DNA of 64,000 bases from Beta vulgaris subsp. vulgaris. Taxonomy: Eukaryota; Streptophyta; Magnoliopsida; Caryophyllales; Amaranthaceae. The stretch is taken from positions 21,066,399 to 21,130,398 of the forward strand of contig NC_079206.1 in assembly GCF_026745355.1 (NCBI RefSeq). Reading direction: 5' to 3'. The stretch's first letter is position 1. Each line of letters opens with the position of its first letter. Positions 11,884 to 23,454 of this stretch are shown one piece after another. Both the position numbers and the translations under genes were made by a program. The notes under the pieces are model-generated. The model was not told where the DNA came from. It did no database searches and saw only the letters and a program-made list of their open reading frames with translations.

Positions 11884-11903
11884 TTCCCACAGACGGCGCC
11901 AAA
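11884..11903 (-). other. Primer-binding site of the Tat element
   Basis: On the minus strand, directly after the LTR terminus and two spacer bases, the sequence TGGCGCCGTCTGTGGGAA is found. The TGGCGCC start pairs with a tRNA acceptor end and is standard for Tat-type elements. I cannot assign the tRNA with certainty from memory. Confidence 0.8.
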
Positions 11904-12390
11904 TGTTACATAGTATGAAACTTTTAAACTAATACAACAACTCCCAACTTCGGATTCTTGATTTGGAGACTTGTGCAACAATGATTGGGCTCGGATCCCG
12001 GTACAGACCTCTGATCAGTAACCTGCAAAAAGGGACCACCCTAGAGGTTTGGGTGGTATTTCTCCCTCCAATGCTTAAGTCAGATATCAGGTATATGAAG
12101 GAACTTTTAGAGAGAGAAAATAAAGAGAGAGAATTTATGGCAGAATAACAGTACTATTCTCTGAAAAAACGTACCTTTCCCCTGATTTTAAGGATTATTT
12201 ATACTATTTGAAATGATTATTGTACCTTGATGTCACCCTAATTTGGGAGCATCTGATTGGCTAAGCAGTAATATGGAGACACGTGGCAAATACTGATTGG
12301 TTAGCACACCTCACTTTTATACAGGAGTATAAGAGGTTTTAGCTGGGCCTAAGTACAGATTTGGGCCATAATAGTGGTTTTAGTACAACT

Positions 12391-13744
12391 TGTTATTTCC
12401 CTAGGAACACTATAAGAGGGGGGTGAATTGTATGTGTAGAAATAAACGTAACTTTTTGCGGAAATTTAAACTTAAACAGATAAACAAGCTAGAGGAACAC
12501 AAGGGATTTTTACGAGGAAAAACTTCTTGGGCCCAACAAGAAGAAAGAACCTCGACCACTAGGGATTTTAAACTCAACTCTTTCACTAATTAGGCCAAAC
12601 AACTTTGTTACAACCTAATTCTAATCTCGAGCCACACCTTGAGTTCCTAAAATTAAGTTCCTGAGCCACTATTCCCTTAACAGTAGTTCCTCTCAACTTC
12701 ACTCGAAGTTTTCTCACTCTTACTAGCTTTACTCAAAGCTTCTCTCTTACAGAACTTCACTCAAAGTCCCCTTACCCCAAAAACCAAAATACAATTGATC
12801 GAAATAAGCTTAGTGGAATCAGAGTAAGAAGGCAAAGAACAAATGGCTATTATGAGAGAATGAAGGCACTGACACTTAATTAGTTAAACTCACTTAATTA
12901 CTTAGTCAGACACACTTTGGAACTTATTTAGACTTCAATATTTATAGTGACAAACATATAGAACGTGGGAATTAAAATCGAGTTCATGTTAAAATCATTA
13001 TCCCATGATGTTCCTCCCCTTAAGGAACACGTTCCTTAACATATCCCATGATCCCATGATCTCGTTTTGGACGTGGACATGTTTTAGCCACTGCTCCTAA
13101 AGATTAGGAGTTTCTTGAGCTTTATCCGAAAATCAGTTAACTTTAAAAGGAAGTTAAAACTGAATTTTAATCTTTAATAAAATATTATCTTTTAAATAAA
13201 ATCCTCTTAAAAACCGAATAATTATTTTCTTTTCTTTTTCGAAAAACAAAATCTTTTATAAAAAGATTTTCTATTAAAACTGATTTTTACTTAGATAAAA
13301 ACGATTTCCTATTATTTAGGCATGACTTACTTAACTTAATAATCAAACCGTTATACTGCTTCAAGCCTAAGTCTAGTTCCTTTTACATGTTAAGTTCCTT
13401 TAACAGATTCGTATAGTGACATTTAGTTTGTTCCTCACAAAGGAACAAACTCTCATTCTCAAATATGATTACCAATGTTCCTTACCATCTTTACTTGTTC
13501 CTTTTACAATGGAACTAGAAAATAAAATGCCTTGCTTTTTTCTTCTTGATCATGTCTCCAGTATCACTTTTGAGAAACATCTTCACTTAGCCTTCGAAAT
13601 CCTTACTTGACTTCTTTCTTGAATTAGTATTCTCTTTATTCCTTTCAATGATACCTTAGAAAATCATACACTTAAATAACTCATTAGTTCACTACGTACT
13701 TTGCATCTTTGTTTCTTTGTCATCATCAAAACTAGGGTTCAACA
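12391..13744 (-). repeat. Copia 3' LTR
   Basis: Matches 23455-24781 almost throughout, with scattered single-base changes and a set of small deletions mostly in the other copy. TG/CA termini are present. A minus-strand TATAAATA box lies at 12939-12946. Position after the extra ORF and beside the purine tract makes this the 3' LTR. Confidence 0.93.
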
Positions 13745-13760
13745 ATCTCCCCCTTTTTGA
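13745..13760 (-). other. Copia polypurine tract
   Basis: On the minus strand, AAAAAGGGGGAGAT directly precedes the 3' LTR. This is the plus-strand primer site and confirms orientation. Confidence 0.85.
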
Positions 13761-13892
13761 TGATGACAACAAAGGTACAAACTAAGGAAATAACAAATAA
13801 TATAAGTGAATGAAAAAGATAAAACAATTAAGCAGAAAATGAAAAACAAAGCAGAATTAAGTAACCTACTTAATGTTTGAATTTGAATTTGA

Positions 13893-13977
13893 ATTTTTCA
13901 TTTACCTTAACCTATTTTTGATTTTTCATTTACCTTAACTTATTTTTGATTTTTCATTTACCTTAACTTAACTTATT
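13893..13977. repeat. 28-bp tandem repeat, three copies
   Basis: The unit GATTTTTCATTTACCTTAAC plus TTATTTTT occurs three times with few changes. It lies in the untranslated stretch between the extra ORF and the purine tract of the Copia element. The rest of 13761-14265 is AT-rich and shows no coding signal. Confidence 0.8.
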
Positions 13978-14265
13978 TACAGTTTGTTCCTTAAATCTTT
14001 TTCCCCCTTTGTCATCCTCAAAAAGAGTAGACTATATGCAAGCACCAATTTTCATTAAGTTAGAATTGCAAAGGATAAACTTGCTCAAACATCAATCACA
14101 GAATACTAGCCATTGCAAGGAAGAAATTATGCACAAATAATCACAAACAAAAACATAATAGCAAAAGTCATTTTTATATAGCACTTGTTCCAAAAAAAAA
14201 ACAAAGAAAGAAAAAGAAAAAAAAACAACAGTCTTGTTCCTCGAAAGGGAAACAAGAACTAAGAA

Positions 14266-16145
14266 CTAAGAAAGGGAAGGGGAATTGTGTTTCTCAACAA
14301 CTTCTTCTTCGACCACATCCTCCAGTTTCTTCATTACTTCACCATGATTTGCACCAACCCTCTCCTTCAAACTCTCCAAGGCTAGGGCCATTGTCTCCAT
14401 CTTCTTTTGTTGCTCAATCACCGTATCACTGAGAACTTTCATAAGACCCAGCATTTGGTCAGTTTTAGCATCTAAATTCCAGTGTAGATGATTATAGAAT
14501 TTTATCATATGTTTTGCAAGAAGACAAACATCGTTGACCCAGCCACAATCATCCGGAGTAGCTTGTTCCTCACCCTTGGAACCAGAGGCAGTAGGAGGTT
14601 TTGGTGGAGGAACTGGAGTAGGTTGAGTTGAAGGACCATCAGTTCCGGGAGTGGAAACAGATGGGGAGGTGTTGTAGATGGAAGGGAGAAATGGTGGTGT
14701 TGGTGGAAGAGTTGTAGAGGTGGAGGCAAAGGGGTTAGGTCCAGTCAACTCATCCTTAATTTGTTCAAAACTGGAAGGAACAGAAAAGGATGAGGGTGAG
14801 ATAGAGGATAGTTTGGTGAGAGGAACAAAAAGCTTTGGAGATGATGGTGGAGTGGGTTCCTTGAGAGTGGGGTGTTTCCTCCACATCTGAAAGGACTAGA
14901 GGGGAGTCCTTATTGGAAGGAACAAAAGGAGAAAGAGTAGTTTTCAATTTAGTGCTCTGCCTCACTCTCTTAAGAACAGGAGGGGTAGGCTTTTTGGCAA
15001 TGTGTTTATGCCTCTTTGGTGTAGGTTCCTTTGGTATAGGAATGGGTTCCTCCAAAATAACATCTTCCAGTTCCTCAACAACTACCTTAATTAGGTAGTT
15101 TCCTCTTGCTAGAGGAACTGGGAGTTGTTCTCCCTTGAGTGAGTACTCCCTCTTGGACAGAGAGGTCCAATCCATTGAGAGTTTTCTCATTCAAGATATT
15201 TCCTTGCTTAACTCCTAACGTGGGCCAACCAGTAAGTTTAACTTCAAAATGATGAAGGAGGGATGTAATCAAGGCGTCATAACCAACAACGCAGTTGTTT
15301 TCTATACAGTGGGTAAGGTGTTGTATAAAAAAAGAGGGAAAGTTGATTTGTATGTGGTGGCCTAAACAGAACATATAGCACATATCTAAGAGACCCACTT
15401 CATTCCTCTTTTCAGTGCGAGGAATGAGTGCTCTCCATACCAAATTAAACAAGACTTTGTGAAGTGGAGAGAGTAGGTTATGGTTTAATTTGTTCTGACC
15501 AGCAGTTCCTCCAAATAGTTCAACAATTTTATCCTGAGGAAAATTAGGGAAAGAAACAGTTCCTTTCCTTTTAAAATACAAATCTGTTCCTTGGCAAGGA
15601 ACTTCCCAAACTTTTCCCAATGTTTCTTGATTAAACTTAATTTTCTTCCCCCTAACTTCAGTTGTGCAAAGACCATCAGTGTTGGTAAAATTCGCACAGA
15701 ATTCATCCATTGCTAAAGGAACAAGTGCATTGTTAAAAGCAAATTCAAAGAGAAATTCCATACCCTGTTCCTTTAGAATGTCTGTTAATTCATGAAATTT
15801 CACATTATTTGCCCATTCTAGATCTACGCAAAAACCTAGCACATACCGTGATTCGCTTCTTTCAACCCGTTTCTTTGAAGAAGAAGCAACAGTTCCTTTG
15901 GAAGGAACAGGAGTGATTTCTTCTTCCCCCTGAGTTTGTTCCGGGGACTCTTCTTCATCATCCTCCCCTATTAACTTCCTTCTTCGCATACTCCTTCTTG
16001 GAGATTCTAATTTTTGCTCATTAATGGGTGTTTCTTGATTTTGGTCAATTTCGAGGGTTTTGGTAGGAGAAGGAGAGTTTTCCATTTTAGAGGAGTTAGG
16101 AGTTTTCGAGGTTGGAAAAGGAGAATTTCGTGAGGTTTTTGCCAT
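14266..16145 (-). pseudogene. Extra ORF downstream of Copia pol
   Basis: The frame opens at ATG 16145 and runs to about 15087, then continues in other frames to 14266, giving roughly 600 residues if the one or two frameshifts are ignored. The first 80 residues are Ser/Pro/Lys/Glu-rich. A globular block follows (residues about 100-310), resembling the plant 'putative plant transposon protein' domain common in retroelement accessory ORFs. The C-terminus is Pro/Thr/Ser-rich and then a likely coiled coil (DTVIEQQKKMETMALALES). Position matches the so-called env-like ORF of SIRE elements. I see no clear signal peptide or membrane segment, so a true envelope role is not supported. Confidence 0.65.
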
Positions 16146-16699
16146 GATGTGAAGTAGGATTGGGGTTTTATTGTTTGTGAAGAGGTGTGAAGAGTTTCGT
16201 TAATGGCGAAGATGAAGAGTTTTAAGGAACATGGTTTCTAGAAAGATGAATTAAAGAGGGAAGGGGATGCATGTAACAGTGCGTCTTTGTACACGCGGGA
16301 AAAAATAAAACCAATAAAAGAAAGAGAAAAAAACGAAAAGAAGATAAAAGAGAATCAAGATTTAATTAAGTCTGATTCCTATATTTTTGGGATTTTTCGG
16401 ATTTTTGGAATTTTTATGAGTTTTTAATTTTTGGAAAGAAAATAAATGCTAAGGAACTTGTGCTATAGGAACAACTAATGCTACATATCAATGTTCTTTA
16501 TATCATGCAAGTTTCTTTACCTTAGGAACAGTAAGGGGAGTATTATGTGACATTTGTGAGTTGTTTAATTCCTTTGAATTCATGTTTGTGTTTTGTAACA
16601 TTCTAATTTGCAATCGTCTTAGGCAATTAAACACAATTATTTTATAGCACACAAAGTCACTCAAATTAATTCAGACATGGGGCAATGAAATAGGAACAA

Positions 16700-18325
16700 T
16701 CACTTAAACTTTATTAATCCTAACTCAAGCCTTAATTTTTCATATCTATCTCTTTGTAAAGGCTTAGTTAGTATATCAGCAATATGATTTTTAGTTTGAC
16801 AAAACTCAAGTTTAATTAAACCTTTTTCAACATTTTCTTTTAGAAAGTGATGTCTGATATGTATATGTTTAACTCTGGAATGATGCACTGGATCTTTAGA
16901 AATACTGATAGCACTAGTATTATCACAATAAATAGGAACACAATCAAAGTTTATTCCATAGTCACTAAGTTGTTGTTTTATCCAAAGCATTTGAGAGCAA
17001 CATGCAGCTGCTGCTACATATTCTGCTTCAGTAGTGGATAAAGCAACTGTGTTTTGTTTCTTGGTACTCCAAGAAACTAAACTATGACTAAGGAATTGTA
17101 CCATACCTGAGGTGCTTTTCCTATTTACAAGATCTCCAGCATAATCTGCATCTGCATATCCTTTTAACTCAAATGTATCACTTCTTGGATAGTAGAGTCC
17201 AAGATCGTCTGTTCCTTTAAGATATCTAAGAATTCTCTTCATGACAGTTAGATGAGACTCTTTTGGATTGCTTGAAATCTAGCACACAAACCAACACTGA
17301 AAGCTATGTCTGGACGACTAGCAGTTAGATAGATACAAAAGTGAACCAATCATCATTCCTCTATATTTTGTTTGATCAACACGTGTTCCTATAGAGTCTT
17401 CATCTAATCTAGTTGAAGTTCCCATAGGAGTGTGATTTATCTTTGAGTTTTCGAGGCCATATTTCTTCAATAGTTCCTTTATGTATTTTTGTTGGTGAAC
17501 AATTATTCCCTTTTCAGTTTGTTTGATTTGTAATCCAAGAAAGAAATTTAACTCACCATCATACTCATTTCAAATTCATTACTCATGAGATTTGAGAATT
17601 CTTTGCACAATGTTTCATTTGTTGCTCCGAATATGATGTCATCAACATATATTTGAACAAGTAAAATGTCAGTTCCTTTCGATTTTAGGAACAAGGTTTT
17701 ATCAACCTTTCCTTTTTTTAAAATTGTTTTCTAAAAGGAACTTAGACAATCTTTCATACCAAGATCTAGGCGCTTGTTTTAACCCATAAAGAGCTTTATC
17801 AAGCTTGTAGATATGGTTTGGGAGATTACTGTTTTCAAAGCCTGAGGGTTGTTCAACATATACATCTTCATTTAGATAGCCATTTAAAAATGCACACTTA
17901 ACATCCATTTGATATAATTTAAATCCCATGTAAGCAGCAAATGCAATTAAAATTCTAATGGCTTCTAATCTAGCTACAGGAGCAAAGGTTTCTTCATAGT
18001 CTATTCCTTCTTGTTGATTATAACCTTTTACTACAAGTCTAGCTTTGTTCCTGACAATGGTTCCATATTCATCTAGTTTGTTTCTAAACACCCATTTTAA
18101 GCCAATTACTTTTTGTTGTTTAGATGAAGGAACTAGATGTCATACCTTGTTTCTTTCGAACTCATTTAATTCAGCTTGCATGGCAGTAATCCAATCAGAG
18201 TCAGTTAGGGCTTCTTCATGATTTCTTGGTTCCATCATTGATAGGAATGCATGAAATGCACAAAAATTCCTTAACTGGGATCTAGGTTGCGTACCTTTAG
18301 ATATGTCGCTGATTATGAGTTCCAT
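16700..18325 (-). pseudogene. Copia pol: reverse transcriptase and RNase H
   Basis: RT begins near 18325 (NHEEALTDSDWITAMQAEL) and includes [27 protein letters not shown] and [15 protein letters not shown]. The catalytic YVDD box is intact at 17638-17649. The RNase H part (17242-16700) is a clean open frame with GYADADYAGD, STTEAEYVAA, YCDNTSAI and ILTKPLQRD. Frameshifts near 17280, 17560, 17700 and 18100 break the RT. The function would be cDNA synthesis and removal of template RNA. The Helitron lies just upstream in coding direction, between this part and integrase. Confidence 0.87.
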
Positions 18326-18372
18326 TGGATGTGACTTTTGTAGTTTCCAAGGTTTTGGTTGAAACTCTCTTA

Positions 18373-20033
18373 TCTCTATTATATAAGGGAAGGGGGGAGC
18401 AACGATGTCCTCTTTTGAAATGCCTATGTTGCCCCCCTTCCCTTCTAAATTACAAAAGGATTGTAAAAATCAAAATCGGCACTCAAATAAAACTATCGAA
18501 AATTAATTTACACCACTCACTCACAAATCAATTAAAAGAAGAAACTTTACAAATCACTCATACAAATGGGAAAATAACGTTGTAAAAAATCACGCAAATC
18601 ACTCAAATAATCAGGAAACTTTATTAAGACTTAAAATTAACATACAAAATAAAACTAATAACCTAAAACGTCAATACATACAAAAAACATTTACAAAAAT
18701 TTACTTACAAATCACTATTCTCAAGAACCATTCACAATTAATGGTGGGCCATGATAAAATATAGAGGTGTATTTGTAGTGAAATAAGAATTTAGAAGTTA
18801 GACAAGGAAAAAAATTATTTACTTTTTTATAGTGTTTCCTATATATAATAAAAATTTTACATATATTTGGACCTATCTTTTTCTATTATATAATAGCGAT
18901 TAATTATCAAGGTAAAAAGGTTTATGTAAAATATCATTCAAGAATTAAAGTACAACATATCCCTATTATATAAGAGAAGGGCCCGAGTAGGGATGGCAAT
19001 TGGGCGGGGCGGATGCGGAGGATGGTACCTCCACACCTGCACCCGCATAAAATTCTAATCCCCATCCCCGCCCCACCACCCATTGCGGAGGAAAATTTGA
19101 TACCCATCCGCGCCCCACCATGTACGTATTTATACCCATCCCCGCCCACCACCCACATGGGTACCCGCACCCGCTTCATATCCGCGTCGTACCCACTTCA
19201 CCCCCACCCCCACCACCCACATGGGTATCCGCACCCGCTTCTTACCTGCGTCATATCCACATATTTATATTTTTCAAGATAAAATAATAAATAATATAAG
19301 TATATCAATAGAATTTTAATCATATATATGTGGGGCGGGCGGAGGCGGGGCAGGGTGGGCGGAGATGGGGCGGGGCGGGTGGGGATGGGGCGGGACGGGC
19401 GAGGATGGGATGGGGATATCATAAAATCCATACCCGCTCCACCACCTATTGCGGGTAGAATTTTAATCCCCATCCTCGCCTCATCCCCGCCCCACTTGGG
19501 CGGGGATGGAGCGGGTCCCCTACTTGACCCGCCCCACTGCCATCCCTAAGATGGGGGGAGATATGTTGTCCCCAAATAAAGAGACTATATATGTTACCCC
19601 CTTTCCATTCTTAATTACAAATCAAATGGGGCTTCAAACAAAAAGACCAAAAATATAATTATAACAATCACTCACAAACTACTACCTATGAAAAAATTGA
19701 CTTCAAATCAAAGTGTCCACTTTCTTTACAATTTATGAAGTACTGTACTTAATTAAAAAATCAATTAAAAAATTATAATATTATAAATTATAAATAAATT
19801 CAATAAAATTTCTATTTTGTTCATAGAATTTAACTTTGAAAAGTAAAAAAAAAAAAAAAAAAAAATTGGTGAGAGACTTAAGTGACATAAACTAAACCAA
19901 TCAAATTTTGCAACTAAAACCAATTATACTTCGTATGTCTAATGTTCAAATTTTGACTCTTATGCCGAAGAAAATCGAGTTTCTGTTTTGAAAAAAAAAA
20001 ATTCAAGCACGCATCGCGTGCAAAAAAATCTAG
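18373..20033 (+). mobile_element. Non-autonomous Helitron
   Basis: The 5' end is TCTCTATTATATAAGG and the 3' end is CTAG, preceded by the hairpin GCACGC-ATC-GCGTGC at 20007-20021, twelve bases from the terminus. The flanking host bases are A (18372) and T (20034), and no target duplication exists, exactly as expected for rolling-circle Helitrons. No Rep/helicase gene is present. A second 5'-like terminus (TCCCTATTATATAAG, preceded by A) lies at 18960, so the element carries two alternative starts. A GC-rich hAT-like element sits at 18988-19548. The host sequence on each side is Copia pol. Confidence 0.87.
18988..19548. mobile_element. GC-rich non-autonomous hAT-like element
   Basis: Terminal inverted repeats TAGGGATGGCA at 18988 and TGCCATCCCTA ending 19548 enclose strand-biased C-rich, G-rich and C-rich blocks built from words such as GGGCGGGG and CCCCATCC. 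This terminus type is common in plant hAT MITEs. The 8-bp target duplication is not clear: AGATGGGG on the right compares with AGAAGGGC on the left, five bases before the terminus. No transposase is present. Open frames across it reflect base composition. Confidence 0.75.
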
Positions 20034-20035
20034 TA

Positions 20036-22300
20036 GGAACATGTTGTTCCTCATGAGTTCCTTGAGTAGATGAGGAACTATGATCAGTTGTTCCTCTGTT
20101 AGCCTCGGTAGACTCTGTTCCTTCAACTTGAGGAACAGAGCATCTTCTCCTCCTTGAGGAACAGGAACATCATGATGTATTATTCAATTCTCGTTCCTTT
20201 CCTCTTTACTTCTTCTTCTTCTTTGAATCTGCATTTTTCTCACTTGGTTGTACCAACCCATCTCATAGTCATCAACCTGTATGCTTGGATTGTATTTGTC
20301 AGATTCATCAAAGATTACGTGAATACTTTCTTCAACACACATAGTTCTCTTGTTATATACTCTATAAGCTTTACTATGTGAGAGTATCCTAAAAATTTGC
20401 TTCATCACTCCTTGCATCAAATTTTCCAAGATTATCTTTTCCATTATTATGCACATAACATTTGCACCAAATGTTCTAAAATAGTGATATTTGGTTTCTT
20501 TCCAAATAAAGTTCATAAGGAGTTTTTTAATGATAGGTCTATCATGGCACGATTAATTATGTGACAAGCAGTATTAACAGCTTCAGCCCAAAAGTTCCTT
20601 GGAAGTTCACTAGCAATTAACATGGTTCTAGACATTTCCTCCAAAGTTCTATTTTTCCTTTCTACAACACCATTTTGTTGTGGTGTTCTAGGGGCAGAAA
20701 AATTATGATCTAGGCCATTATCTCTGCTTAAGTCATCAAATTTATAATTTTCGAATTCTTGCCATGATCTGATCTAATGTGCATTATTTTATGACCACTT
20801 AAGTGTTTGAACTCTTTTAGCAAAGACAAGGAACTCATCATAAGTTTCATCTTTACTAGGAGAAAAATAACCCAAGTATACCTAGAGTAGTCATCTACAA
20901 TCACAAGTACATACCTCTTTCCACTTCTGCTTTGAATTCTCATGGTCCACATAAGTCCATATGAATTAATTCTAATGGTTTAGTGGTACTTACAATCGTT
21001 TTAGATTTGAAAGAGGATCTTACTTGGTTACCTCGTGCACATGCATCACAAACTTGATCAATATGAAATTTTATGGATGGTAATCCTAAAACAAGATCTT
21101 TTGATCTAAGTTTCTCAAGTAATGAAAAGCTAGCATGTCCTAGACGCTTGTGCCAAAGAAGTGAATCATCTTCAATAACACTAAGACAAGTTAAATTGAT
21201 TTGAGGAACAAGGTCTAGATCCACAATGTATGTGTTCCCTTTCCTTGTTCCTTCCAAGATAACCTTCTTAGTTTTAATGTTGATGATCAAGCATTTTTCT
21301 TTATCAAATTTTACAGTATTTCCTTGTCACAGAATTGAGAAATGCTTAATAGATTATGTTTTAGACCTTCAACTAAAAATACATTTTCAATGGAGTGTAA
21401 TGGTGACTTACCAACCTTACCCATGCAACTATGTTACCTTTCTTATTTCACCAAATGTTACACTCCACCTTCATAGGTTGTGAGTGAGAGAAACTTGTTT
21501 TGTCTCCTGTCATGTGCTTGGAACAACCACTATCGAGATACCATGTGTTGTTCCCCCTCACTCCAACCTGCAAAAATCAACTAGTTGTTAGTTGTAGGAA
21601 CCCCTCTTTCGTGGGTTCCTGTTCTTGACTAGGATTTGTTTTGACAACCCATTTTTCTTACTTATTTCACATTTTTCCCAATCATCTCAGATTTTAGTTG
21701 ACATTGATTTATGTAATGACCTACCTTGCCACAATACATACATAAATTGTCACTAGGTAGATCAACATATTTCTTTGTCTTGTTCCTTTTCTTGTAGTTT
21801 TCAAAACCAAGACCTTCCTTTTCTTGGTCTGTGGTTTCTCAATCCACTTAGGAACTCATGATTTTGCCTCTGTTCCTTGCGACAACCAGTTCCTTTTTAA
21901 GATTCAGATCTGTTCCTTTAAAAATTTTTTCTTTATTCAATTTTTCAATCTCAGATCTGTATCCTTTCAAAGGGTTGATCTTATATCAAAGGAACTCAGA
22001 ACAGGGACAAACTCCTTCAAGTGTGAAATCTCTAAATTAATTAGATAATTTTCATTTTTCAAACTTTCATAATATTCTTTGATTTTTAAGTTTTTATCAA
22101 ATAAATCAAAGAATCTTGTTTCAACATCTTTCTCATTTTCTTAAGCCATTCTATGTGTTCCTTGCAACCTTTAAGGCTTGTTCCGTTTGTTCACGTTTTT
22201 CACGTTCATCTCTACATTCAAGAATTGCATCATAAAGAAGATCATATATTTCAGCCTAGTTTTACCATCTAAGTCTGACTCAAGCCATGTTGACTTACCT
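20036..22300 (-). pseudogene. Copia pol: protease and integrase
   Basis: On the minus strand the protease active site DSGCSKHMTG lies at about 21505-21534. The integrase zinc-binding region follows (LWHKRLGHASFSLLEKL, then VCDACARG) at 21290-20940, and the core starts at HMDLCGP and has VLVIVDDYSRYTW and HIRSDHG. The C-terminal part at 20516-20184 contains YFRTFGA and AYRVYNKRTMCVEES. It would mature Gag-Pol and insert the cDNA. Multiple frameshifts and stops (for example near 20730, 20520 and 21320) interrupt it. The coding region is then cut by the Helitron at 20034. Confidence 0.84.
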
Positions 22301-22360
22301 CAACTTTTCTTCATCTTCTTTTTCGTCATGTTTGCCATGAGGCAAAGGTTTGCTGTTTCT

Positions 22361-23391
22361 TCAGTTGGTTGTTCCTCTTCTTCTTCCGTCTCTGAATCTC
22401 CCCAAGCAGCTATCATAGCTTTGCGCACTTTGCCTTAGAGAAAGGTGCTTTGATTCTTTGTTCCTTTCAGCAAAGCGTTCCTTGTTCCTTTCTTTGGTTT
22501 TGTCATTTTCCCAAAGAGGACATTCCTTGATGAAGTGATCTGTACTACCACATTTATGACAAGCAGCTTTGTTAGAAAATTTCTTAGTTTTACCTTTGAA
22601 GTTTCCATTCTTCATGTTCCTGAACATCTTTCGAAATTTTCGAACCATGAGGGCTGCTTCTTCTTCTTCTGAGTCCGAATCATCTTCATCATCTGCTTTG
22701 AGAGCAATTGATTTTGATTTGGAGCTTTCACCATATTCAGTATCAAGGTGAAGCTCATGAGTCATAAGTGACCCTGCCAGCTGTTCTAAGTTGAACTTAG
22801 TGAAGTCTTTTGTTTCTTGAAGAGCAGTGACTTTAGCCATCCATCTGTCCTTAGGAAGACTCCTAAGAACCTTTCGAACCTGTTCCTCAGATGAAATAAA
22901 CTTTCCAAGAGAAGCCAACTCATTAATAATGTTAGTAAAACGAGTAAACATGTCTCGGATGCTTTCTTAGATTTCATGCAGAACAGTTCATATTGATTCA
23001 TAAGTAAATCAATTTTGATCTTTTAACTTCATTAGTTCCTTCTGGGTTACTTCTAGTAAATCCCATATTTGCTTTGCGGATTTGCATCCCATGATCCTAT
23101 TATGTTCATGGGGTCCAAGTCCACAATGCAACAGTTTAATAGCCATGGCATTTACTTCCATTTTTTCAAAATCAGATTTGTCATAATCAGAGAGGGGTTT
23201 TAGAGTTACCTCATTTTTGTCATTTGTAGTTGTGACTTCGAAATCACCAACTTCAATGACTCTCCATACCTGATAGTTTTCAGCCTTGATGAATATCTCC
23301 ATGCGGTTCTTCCAATAGTTGTAGTACTTCCCATTGAACATAGGAGGCCTTTGAGTGGAATAACCTTCTCAAGTTTCTCGGTGGTATTCAT
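22361..23391 (-). pseudogene. Copia gag
   Basis: The likely ATG is at 23391 (MNTTEKLEKVI). A one-base loss soon after throws the frame, and the remainder reads from 23341: FNGKYYNYWKNRM, IWDLLEVTQ, then in a further frame VRKVLRSLPKDRW and the zinc knuckle CHKCGSTDHFIKEC at about 22570-22530. This is the UBN2-type gag of SIRE-like Copia elements, which coats the RNA in particles. Acidic low-complexity residues precede the zinc knuckle. It is non-functional because of at least two frameshifts. Confidence 0.86.
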
Positions 23392-23439
23392 TGTTCCTTG
23401 GATCTTTTCTCAATAGGGTTTCCTATCTTCGTGAGTTCT

Positions 23440-23453
23440 AGCTCTGATACCAA
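23440..23453 (-). other. Copia primer-binding site
   Basis: On the minus strand TTGGTATCAGAGC follows the LTR end. TGGTATCAGAGC is complementary to the 3' end of plant initiator tRNA-Met, the usual Copia primer. Confidence 0.9.
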
Positions 23454-23454
23454 T

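Noticed and set aside
18934..19549. Overlapping Pro/His- and Gly/Arg-rich frames
   Set aside because: Compositional frames in the GC-rich hAT-like element.
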